Below are positions 1 through 5,636 of a stretch of 6,758 nt of DNA, in pieces (the first letter of the stretch is position 1; every line of letters starts with the position of its first letter). Both the position numbers and the translations under genes were made by a program. The notes below the pieces were generated by a model. It was not told the origin of the DNA and made no database searches. It worked only from the letters and a program-made list of their open reading frames with translations. This stretch comes from Acidobacterium sp. (lineage in GTDB: Bacteria > Acidobacteriota > Terriglobia > Terriglobales > Acidobacteriaceae), in the NCBI GenBank assembly GCA_003152595.1, contig PMAM01000347.1, positions 326 through 7,083 of the forward strand. The letters are read 5' to 3'.

Positions 1-606
1 ATCAAGCCGCTGCTTCGCCTCCGGCCACTCCGACGCGACGATCGAGTAGCGGGCGGAATTGCGCGCGATGAAATCGGAAGCCATGCGATGCGCACGCAGG
101 ATGCCTTCGAATCTGGCTCCGATGCGTTCAATGGCGGCGCGCGAGCGCTCGTTGCGCTCATCGGTGTGCAGGCAAACGCGCAGCATGCCCCACACCTCAA
201 ACGCGTGGGCCAGCATCAGCAGCTTCGCTTCGGTATTTGCCGCGGTACGGATCGAGGAGAGTTCGAGCCACGTGTACCCGATTTCGCAAACGTCGGGCAG
301 AGACCGGCAGTAGCGCTCATGCCCTTCCGGCCAGGGAAACCGCTCGATGTCGAAGAAGCGCGTCGAGCCGATGACCGCGCCATCGGCCTGGCGGATCGTC
401 GCGAAGGGAACCGCTGTGCCGGCTTCGCGCCAGCCGATCGTGGTGTTCACATACTTCGTCATCTCCGCGATTCCCTGAGGAACGGAGGTCCAGCGATAAA
501 GATCGCCGGCATCGGAGGCAGCTGCGGTTAATGCCTCGACGTGGTGCGACTGGAGCGGTTCCAGACGAACGTGCGTGCCGCTGAGGCTGAAGAGTTCCTG
601 ACTCAT
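1..606 (-). CDS. GNAT family N-acetyltransferase, RimJ/RimL type (3' end outside window)
   Basis: The frame stays open from an ATG at 606 to the left window edge, giving 202 codons without a stop. The family is usually about 200-220 residues, so only a short C-terminal piece is probably missing. The product resembles cytoplasmic RimJ/RimL-type acetyltransferases (COG1670), which transfer acetyl from acetyl-CoA to an amine; the substrate cannot be told. Visible marks are the N-terminal strand 'LSGTHVRLEPL' (6-18), 'VIGSTRFFDIE' (78-88), 'EIGYTWL' (108-114), the acetyl-CoA loop and following helix 'RTAANTEAKLLML' (120-132), and 'HTDERNERSRAAIERIGA' (147-164), the usual end of the fold. The ATG overlaps the stop of the xyloglucanase gene as ATGA (603-606), and a GGGAG lies 9 bases upstream, so translation is probably coupled. 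The fold assignment is firm. Any link of its substrate to the xyloglucanase is unknown. Confidence 0.88.
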   Translation of the reverse strand, partial: MSQELFSLSGTHVRLEPLQSHHVEALTAAASDAGDLYRWTSVPQGIAEMTKYVNTTIGWREAGTAVPFATIRQADGAVIGSTRFFDIERFPWPEGHERYCRSLPDVCEIGYTWLELSSIRTAANTEAKLLMLAHAFEVWGMLRVCLHTDERNERSRAAIERIGARFEGILRAHRMASDFIARNSARYSIVASEWPEAKQRLD

Positions 607-2882
607 CGTCTTGTTCTCCCAGGGTGTGCCGTTGTGTGCGCGGCCGGATCGCCGTAGAGGATGCCGCGGCCGTGGGTTCCAACATAGAGGCGTCCGTAGA
701 TCCGCGGATCGCCGGCGATCTGCAGAATGAGTCCCCACTGGTGCTGGTCGTCGTTGATGCGAGTCCACGTGCGGGCTTTATCGATGGAGCGAAAGATGCC
801 GGACTGGCCCTGAACCGTTCCGGCAAGATAGAGCGCGGGGTAGTTGCGACCGGGAGCCGCTTTGCCGAAGCCGAACGCCTCAATCTCCGTTACCCCGGGC
901 ATGCGCGCGAAGGCGATGTCTTTGTTGCTGTCCAGATTGGTCGGCGCCGCGCCATGATAGAGACCATCGAAAGCCGCGAACCATAGATCGCCAGTGCGGC
1001 CGGGTGCAGCGTAGAGACGATCCTGGCCGCCCCGCGGGTCGCCGCGGGGAGCAGGGGATGCGGCCGGAGCATTCTGCAGCGTGAACTGCTGCGTAGTGAA
1101 GGTGGCGGCGTCGTCGATGCTGCAATACAAAGTGTGGTCCTGAAGCGACGCAGCGTAGAAGGCGCGTGGATCCTGCGGATCGGCGATGACTCGCGTGCTG
1201 GTGGGCAATCCCTGCACGGCTTGCCATGTTGTTCCCTGGTCGTGCGTGACGGAAGGCGCTTCACGTTGCGGAGTCCATACCCACGTCGCGCCGTCGGCTG
1301 AGACGGCGATCGACCCTGCGCGACTGGCCGGTGCAGGATCCGCGGGAGTGGGCTTCCAAGTGTGCCCGGAGTCGAGCGAATAGCTGATGCTTTCGCCGGG
1401 CTTGTGCTCTGCGCTGACCCCAACACGCACGACATTATTTGGTCGGAGCGCGGCGGACGCGACCCCGGTTGTATTGCCGAAGCGCGGCGGCGCCGACGAA
1501 CCTTCCGATGCGGGACGATCCAGATCCCAGTGCACACATCCGCCGTAATCGCCGATCGCGCTGATCAGGTGCGCGCCATCCGTGGGGCTGTCCAGTTGCA
1601 GCGCGACCGTTTCCTCGATGCCCGGAACAAGAATGCTCCAGTGCGTGGGCTGACCGCGATCGGTTGCGCTCAGGTCAAAAGTCTCCCAGCCGCCGTAGCC
1701 GGTGGTGAAGACTGCGTGATCTGGATTCGCTGGATCGATCTCGATGTCGAACATCCAGTGGATTGGCGTTGGCTGCACATAAGGCGCAAGCGAATAGTCA
1801 AACACGCCGCTGTTCACGTTGCCGAAGATGGGCTTCCACGTTACGCCGGCGTCGGTGGCGCGGAAGATCGTCTCGCCACCATCGAATCCCGGACGGCCGA
1901 ATGTGCTGGCGATGACGTTCTGCGGATGATGCGGATCCACTGCGACCGCGGCATAGCCAAACTCCTTGCTTCCGCGCACGGGATGCTCGGGCGTGACGTC
2001 GATCCATGCATCGATGCGCGTGTTCAGTTTCCACACCCCACCATCGTTCATGTGTGAAGGGCCGGGCGCCGTGCCGAAGGCGATGTAAAGAAATCCGTCG
2101 GCGGAGAGTGCAGCGCGCGTCGGCCGATACTGAGTCGGAGCCCCCGCAACCGGCTGCCAGGTCGCTCCGGAGTCTTTCGAGACAAACAGATTCGGCCGGT
2201 TCATCAGCGAGACGCCAACGTAGATCGTCTGCGTAGCCGTATGCGTGTGTCCTGATGCGGGGACAAATTGCACGAACACAATGCCGCTGCGTTGTGCAGG
2301 GGCAGCTTCAGTCACGCCGGGGAAGCTCGCGACGCGAGTCCAACTCACACCGCGGTCCGCCGAGCGCCACAGGCCATCGTGGCGCGTGCCCAGATAGAGG
2401 ATGCGTCCATCCTGTGGATCGACGGCAAGCCGTTCGCCATTGCCGCGTCCGTCTTCATTGGCGCCGAACTTGATGGGCACATTCGCCCGCTGAAAAGTCC
2501 CGCCGCGATCCGCGGAGCGGAGAATCGCTCCGTCCGGCGCACTGGCGTTGGTGTAGGTGCCGCAGGCCAGATACAGCCGATTCGAATCCGACGGATCGAT
2601 AGCGATCGCTTCAACACCCATCAGATTGCGGTCGCGCTCGCCGATCCAGTCCAGCAGAGGTTGCCAGCGATGGCTTGCCTGGTCCCACCGATAAGCGCCG
2701 CCGATGTCGGTACGCGCATAGCGAACGCCGGCCGCGAAGGGATGAAAGACGATGCCGTCGACAAAGCCGCCACCGACGATCTGTACGTTCTTCCAGGTGT
2801 AGTGTTCCGAAGACGTCAGCTGCGCGGAACCGGCAACAGCGGTGAGCAGAAACAGACAGGCTGCACATGGGGAGAGGTTCAA
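603..2882 (-). CDS. Secreted GH74 xyloglucanase (endo-beta-1,4-glucanase family 74)
   Basis: A 759-residue protein made of two seven-bladed propellers, as in glycoside hydrolase family 74, which hydrolyses the beta-1,4-glucan backbone of xyloglucan. Residues 30-66 match the family start, including 'YARTDIGGAYRW' with the first catalytic Asp (D59, equivalent to D35 of the Geotrichum enzyme OXG-RCBH). 'AIGDYGG' carries the second (D445, equivalent to D465). The family C-terminal pattern 'GRLYVGTHGRGILY' is present. Asp-box repeats recur, for example at 123-130, 174-181, 235-242, 342-349, 502-509 and 546-553. No carbohydrate-binding module or dockerin follows. The chosen start is TTG at 2882, because GAAGGA lies 9 bases upstream and translation then begins with a hydrophobic signal peptide (about 1-20, cleavage after GSA) running straight into the GH74 fold. 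The n-region lacks Lys/Arg, which is unusual. Upstream in-frame starts would add about 140 residues that overlap the neighbouring gene and have no GH74 character. The protein is probably periplasmic or extracellular. It sits 92 bases after the membrane protein gene and overlaps the acetyltransferase. Confidence 0.93.
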   Translation of the reverse strand: MNLSPCAACLFLLTAVAGSAQLTSSEHYTWKNVQIVGGGFVDGIVFHPFAAGVRYARTDIGGAYRWDQASHRWQPLLDWIGERDRNLMGVEAIAIDPSDSNRLYLACGTYTNASAPDGAILRSADRGGTFQRANVPIKFGANEDGRGNGERLAVDPQDGRILYLGTRHDGLWRSADRGVSWTRVASFPGVTEAAPAQRSGIVFVQFVPASGHTHTATQTIYVGVSLMNRPNLFVSKDSGATWQPVAGAPTQYRPTRAALSADGFLYIAFGTAPGPSHMNDGGVWKLNTRIDAWIDVTPEHPVRGSKEFGYAAVAVDPHHPQNVIASTFGRPGFDGGETIFRATDAGVTWKPIFGNVNSGVFDYSLAPYVQPTPIHWMFDIEIDPANPDHAVFTTGYGGWETFDLSATDRGQPTHWSILVPGIEETVALQLDSPTDGAHLISAIGDYGGCVHWDLDRPASEGSSAPPRFGNTTGVASAALRPNNVVRVGVSAEHKPGESISYSLDSGHTWKPTPADPAPASRAGSIAVSADGATWVWTPQREAPSVTHDQGTTWQAVQGLPTSTRVIADPQDPRAFYAASLQDHTLYCSIDDAATFTTQQFTLQNAPAASPAPRGDPRGGQDRLYAAPGRTGDLWFAAFDGLYHGAAPTNLDSNKDIAFARMPGVTEIEAFGFGKAAPGRNYPALYLAGTVQGQSGIFRSIDKARTWTRINDDQHQWGLILQIAGDPRIYGRLYVGTHGRGILYGDPAAHTTAHPGRTRR

Positions 2883-2891
2883 TGGCGAGGG

Positions 2892-2897
2892 TCCTTC
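2892..2897 (-). promoter_or_regulatory. Ribosome binding site that decides the TTG start of the xyloglucanase
   Basis: On the minus strand GAAGGA stands 9 bases before TTG (2882-2880). It is the only good Shine-Dalgarno match next to an in-frame start that also gives a signal peptide. The competing in-frame GTG further upstream has no such site. The 92-base gap it lies in (2883-2974) shows no convincing promoter or terminator hairpin, so read-through from the upstream operon is possible. Confidence 0.65.
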
Positions 2898-2974
2898 ACT
2901 GGAATCGCGAAGACATTGTGGCACCAGTTTATTGCACGCAAATCGCGTGAACGTCGTCCGCGCCGGCGATTGCC

Positions 2975-4465
2975 TCAAACCAATTCTGGCGAGGCCGCAC
3001 AGTTCTCCGGAAAGAGGCAGCGCCACGAGGAATCGAGGCAAAGCCAGCGCTGCGTACTGCACCAGCTGGTCGGCAGTTCCGGGATGTGCAGCAGGCCGTG
3101 ACCGCGGACGCAGAAGAGTTCGGTACCGTTCCACGAAAGAAAATTGCACGACGCCTGGCCCACACGCGCTGGACTCGACAACCGGCGGAGGCATTCGGGG
3201 CAGCGACGGCGCTGGTCCTGAAGGCTCCAGCGGAACCCGAAGAGAAGCGTGGAGAACGCGATGATCACCTGCAGGAAAACGGAGGTGGACGCAGGCCATG
3301 CCGGACCCCACGCCAGCGCGATGCTCGCGAGGTAGACTACCGCGAGCAGAAGCAGCAGCTTGAGAGCGAGAAAAGCCCAGCGCCGTGCGCTAATGCGGAA
3401 GACCATGCGGCCGCGGTAACGCGGATAATCGCCCAGCGGGAGCGCGGTGGTCGCCGGGAGTGCGAGGCAGGCCAGCAGCAGGGCGAACAGGAAGTTCGAG
3501 GTGGGTTGCCATGCCAGCCACGAAAGCGAGACGCAGTCGAAGACATGTGTGACGCCGCGACGAGTTTCAAACATGATTCGGACGCCGCCGCGCGGCGCGG
3601 GAAACGCGGAGCTGCGAATGCGCGCGAAGGCAAAACCTCGCGCGTGCGGCGAAAACTGTTGAAGAGCGGCGGGGTCCTCGAGAAGCCATGCCTGCATGGC
3701 TTCGGGCAGCGGGTCGTTATCATCGCGCAGAACTGCAATCCGTACTGGCTTTCCATCGATGCTGGCGGAACGGCCCACGATGCGAGGGTTACTGTGGTAC
3801 CAGGTGCGCCATGCGGATTGCGTCAGCACCAGGGTCGGCTCCGCGCTGCCGGGCGCATCGCCAGGAATCGGCACGCGCAACAGCTGCAGAAAATTCGCGC
3901 TGGCGAGCCCGATGGAGAGACGCGCACTCGGTTCGTCAGCCAGCGCCACGTTCTTCACGGTCGGATGGTACCAGGACAGCTCGGAAAAGAGCTTCTCCGT
4001 GTCGGCCTGCCACTCGAGATATTCCTGCAGAGAGATGCCGGGTGACTCGGCACCCGCGTAGCCAGCCGGGGAGATGGTGACCAGGTCCGCGGAACGGGCG
4101 GGATGAAGCGGGAACAGCGCACGACGCGCGTCCGGCGCAATCAGGCAAACGAAAAGCGCCGTTGCCGCGAGACTCGCGAGAATCAGGGCGCAGCGACCCG
4201 CCGATCCGGCGTGCAGGCCAGGCAGCCCATGGGTGCGCAGATGATCGCGGCGCAGCCAGAAGGCATCCGGAAAAACGCCTCGGCTGAATTCAAGGGGACT
4301 GGCGCCAGGTGAGTCTGCGAAATCCGCGCGGGAGGCGTGGCTCAGGTGATAAATCTCAGCGATCCACTCCGCCGTCCAGGCGGCGCGTTTGTCGCGAGGC
4401 ACCAGCAGCGACGCCGCGCGCACGTTGGCGTACGCGCGCGCCGCCGCGATCCGGTCGCGCTTCAT
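2975..4465 (-). CDS. MacB-periplasmic-core-like membrane protein with cysteine-rich C-terminal tail, no FtsX domain
   Basis: A 496-residue protein of unknown function starting at an ATG that overlaps the PadR stop (ATGA, 4462-4465), with GGAG a few bases upstream. Residues 1-80 are a charged cytoplasmic stretch, followed by a membrane helix (about 89-109). A soluble region (about 125-265) has the stamp of the MacB periplasmic core: 'LASANFLQLLRVPIPG' (187-202), 'LVLTQSAWRTWYHSNPRIVG' (212-231) and 'ASIDGKPVRIAVL' (234-246). Three more helices follow (about 324-344, 363-385, 394-411). The tail holds C422-P-E-C425 and C452-x3-H456, a possible zinc knuckle, and eight cysteines in its last 75 residues. 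Acidobacterial ADOP permeases combine a MacB core with two FtsX permease units and often lie next to PadR genes. This protein has the core but none of the FtsX architecture, and no ATPase motif, so it is more likely a sensor or accessory subunit than a transporter by itself. The role is inferred and the exact family is not recognised. Confidence 0.75.
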   Translation of the reverse strand: MKRDRIAAARAYANVRAASLLVPRDKRAAWTAEWIAEIYHLSHASRADFADSPGASPLEFSRGVFPDAFWLRRDHLRTHGLPGLHAGSAGRCALILASLAATALFVCLIAPDARRALFPLHPARSADLVTISPAGYAGAESPGISLQEYLEWQADTEKLFSELSWYHPTVKNVALADEPSARLSIGLASANFLQLLRVPIPGDAPGSAEPTLVLTQSAWRTWYHSNPRIVGRSASIDGKPVRIAVLRDDNDPLPEAMQAWLLEDPAALQQFSPHARGFAFARIRSSAFPAPRGGVRIMFETRRGVTHVFDCVSLSWLAWQPTSNFLFALLLACLALPATTALPLGDYPRYRGRMVFRISARRWAFLALKLLLLLAVVYLASIALAWGPAWPASTSVFLQVIIAFSTLLFGFRWSLQDQRRRCPECLRRLSSPARVGQASCNFLSWNGTELFCVRGHGLLHIPELPTSWCSTQRWLCLDSSWRCLFPENCAASPELV

Positions 4466-4779
4466 GCGCGCTCCACCACAGGCGTCGGAATCATCTTTTC
4501 CAGCAGCGGATAGCGCTCCCACGCTGCTTCAAGCGTAGCCCTGCCGGTGCGGGTGAGTCGATAGTATTTGCGCGGCGGCCGCTGCTCGGCGTCGGCGATC
4601 GACTGCTGCTCCCATTTGGAGAAGATCAGGCCGTCGCGCTCCAGACGGCGCATGGCCGGATAGACCGTGCCGCTGGGCAGGCCGGTCATTTGCATCACGC
4701 TGAAGCCGTAAATGTGGCCAGCGTGGATGGCCTGGAGGATCATCGCGGCGGTGTGCGAAAGCTTCGCGTCAGCCGGCAT
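4462..4779 (-). CDS. PadR-family winged-helix transcriptional regulator
   Basis: A 105-residue protein, the normal size of short PadR regulators, which are dimeric repressors released from DNA by small molecules or stress signals. The N-terminal helix ('LSHTAAMILQAIHAG', 7-21) leads into the winged helix: 'YGFSVMQMTGLPSGTVYPAM' (24-43) contains the recognition helix, 'RRLERDGLI' (44-52) follows, and the wing has 'PPRKYYRLTRTGRA' (68-81), the typical PadR wing strand. The remaining C-terminal part is a single helix that would serve for dimerisation. ATG at 4779 is the only sensible start. There is no Shine-Dalgarno sequence before it, and a TATAAT ends 7 bases upstream, so the message may be leaderless. 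Its stop overlaps the start of the membrane protein. Across the divergent region lies an ABC transporter operon, and the 15-base inverted repeat between them is the likely operator, which implies autoregulation. Family assignment is firm; ligand unknown. Confidence 0.93.
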   Translation of the reverse strand: MPADAKLSHTAAMILQAIHAGHIYGFSVMQMTGLPSGTVYPAMRRLERDGLIFSKWEQQSIADAEQRPPRKYYRLTRTGRATLEAAWERYPLLEKMIPTPVVERA

Positions 4780-4786
4780 GGCCAGG

Positions 4787-4792
4787 ATTATA
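4787..4792 (-). promoter_or_regulatory. -10 element of the PadR operon (leaderless transcript likely)
   Basis: On the minus strand a consensus TATAAT occupies these bases and ends 7 bases before the ATG at 4779. Transcription would therefore begin at or next to the A of the start codon. No good -35 hexamer is found at 16-18 bases; a TTGAAC lies at 4822-4817 but is 24 bases away. The element shares two bases with the left arm of the inverted repeat. Confidence 0.6.
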
Positions 4793-4844
4793 CCCTATGT
4801 AGCATTCTGTTGACGCGTTCAAGAGAAGTATGCTACATAGGGTA
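4791..4844. promoter_or_regulatory. Perfect inverted repeat, probable PadR operator
   Basis: The arm TACCCTATGTAGCAT (4791-4805) is repeated exactly in reverse complement as ATGCTACATAGGGTA (4830-4844), with 24 bases between. Each arm also holds a smaller dyad of the form TATG-nnn-CAT; in the right arm it is complete as TATG-CTA-CATA (4829-4839). The arm centres are 39 bases apart, close to four helical turns, so two repressor dimers could sit on the same face of the DNA. Known PadR-family operators are rich in ATGT...ACAT dyads, which fits. The left arm overlaps the -10 element of the PadR gene and the right arm overlaps the probable -10 of the ABC operon, so one binding event could silence both. 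A transcript hairpin is unlikely, because the arms lie at or upstream of both predicted transcription starts. Confidence 0.85.
4810..4839 (+). promoter_or_regulatory. Probable promoter of the ABC transporter operon
   Basis: TTGACG (4810-4815) matches the -35 consensus at five of six positions. After an 18-base spacer comes TACATA (4834-4839), preceded by TG one base away (4831-4832), as in extended -10 promoters. The -10 lies wholly inside the right arm of the inverted repeat. The predicted start near 4846 would leave a leader of only about 17 bases and would cut into the AGGAGG, so the real -10 may lie a few bases upstream. Confidence 0.5.
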
Positions 4845-4850
4845 GGAGGT
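4844..4850 (+). promoter_or_regulatory. Ribosome binding site of the ABC ATPase gene
   Basis: AGGAGGT is a near-perfect Shine-Dalgarno sequence. It stands 12 bases before the ATG at 4863, a little further than usual. No closer in-frame start exists. Its first base is the last base of the operator's right arm. Confidence 0.65.
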
Positions 4851-4862
4851 TGACGATCCCCT

Positions 4863-5636
4863 ATGCTCGAACTCCTGCACCTTTCCAGAAGCTACCGCGG
4901 CATCCCCGCCATTCGTGACGTCAGCTTCCAGGTCCGGCCCGGCGAGATCGTCGGCTTCCTCGGTCCAAATGGGGCAGGGAAGTCCACGACCGTGAAGATC
5001 ATTACGGGTCTGCTGCGGCCCAACGACGGACGCGTACTCTTCGAGGGCAAAGACATCCACTCCGACCTCGTCGCCTGGCGCGCGACCTTCGGCTACATCC
5101 CGGAGGAGGCGCACCTCTATGCGTGGATGTCCGCCATGGAATACCTGCAGCTGGTGGGCCGCCTGCGCGGCATGCGGGAACGCCTCATTGAAGAAAAAGC
5201 CACAGCGATGCTGGCGTTGCTGGGGCTGGAGTCGTGGCGGCATTCGCCCATGACCGCGTACTCGAAGGGGATGCGCCAGCGCGTGCTGATGGCCGCGGCG
5301 CTGATGCACGACCCGAAGATGCTGGTCTTCGACGAGCCATTATCCGGGCTGGACGTCCTTTCGTCGCGCCTGTTTCGCGATCTGCTGCACGAGCTCGCCG
5401 CCGCGGGCAAGGCGGTGCTGTACATCTCGCACGTGCTGGAGATTGTCGAGCAGATTTGCGACCGCGTGATCGTGATTGCGGAGGGCAAAGTGGTCGCGGA
5501 CGCGGCCCCATCCGAATTGACGCGCCTCATGGAGTTGCCGAGCCTGGAACGAGTCTTCGCCCAGCTCGTGCGCCAGCAGGACACACTCTCTGCGGCGCGC
5601 GAGATGGTGGAAGTGATGAGGGTCGGCCATGGTTAG
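4863..5636 (+). CDS. ABC transporter ATP-binding protein (ABC-2 / exporter type)
   Basis: A 257-residue cytoplasmic ATPase of the kind that powers ABC-2-type exporters. All catalytic parts are present: Walker A 'GPNGAGKST' (34-42), signature 'YSKGMRQR' (133-140), Walker B 'MLVFDEP' (153-159), D-loop 'SGLD' (161-164) and the H-loop histidine H190 in 'YISHVLE'. In the Q-loop the usual Gln is Glu ('GYIPEE', 77-82). This also occurs in other ABC-2-type ATPases with a GY(L/I)PEE motif, so it does not imply an inactive enzyme. About 45 C-terminal residues follow the nucleotide-binding core and may contact the permease. The gene is preceded by a strong ribosome binding site and by the operator shared with the PadR gene, so it is probably repressed by PadR. 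It overlaps the next gene by 8 bases. The exported substrate cannot be told. Confidence 0.95.
   Translation: MLELLHLSRSYRGIPAIRDVSFQVRPGEIVGFLGPNGAGKSTTVKIITGLLRPNDGRVLFEGKDIHSDLVAWRATFGYIPEEAHLYAWMSAMEYLQLVGRLRGMRERLIEEKATAMLALLGLESWRHSPMTAYSKGMRQRVLMAAALMHDPKMLVFDEPLSGLDVLSSRLFRDLLHELAAAGKAVLYISHVLEIVEQICDRVIVIAEGKVVADAAPSELTRLMELPSLERVFAQLVRQQDTLSAAREMVEVMRVGHG

Noticed and set aside
2910..2960. Possible promoter before the xyloglucanase (TTGCGT or TTCACG with weak -10 candidates, minus strand)
   Set aside because: The -10 candidates match the consensus at only two or three positions or have poor spacing; not strong enough to call.
1362..3101. Two long plus-strand open frames (1362-2057 and 2268-3101) opposite the xyloglucanase gene
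   Set aside because: They lie antisense to a well-supported GH74 gene and show no motifs of their own.
2883..3311. Extension of the xyloglucanase frame upstream to an ATG at 3311
   Set aside because: It would overlap the membrane protein gene by more than 330 bases. The extra residues have no GH74 or signal-peptide character, while TTG 2882 has both a ribosome binding site and a signal peptide.
3086..4045. Plus-strand open frame of 319 codons opposite the membrane protein gene
   Set aside because: The translation is low-complexity, rich in Arg, Ala, Glu and Gln, with no recognisable motif. It is an antisense shadow caused by high GC.
4466..4522. A start at 4522 for the membrane protein, 19 codons earlier
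   Set aside because: It lies inside the PadR coding region. The ATG at 4465 gives the classic ATGA overlap and has a nearby GGAG.
4791..4844. Reading the inverted repeat as a transcription terminator
   Set aside because: The loop is 24 bases, no T-run follows, and the repeat lies between divergent starts rather than at a gene end.
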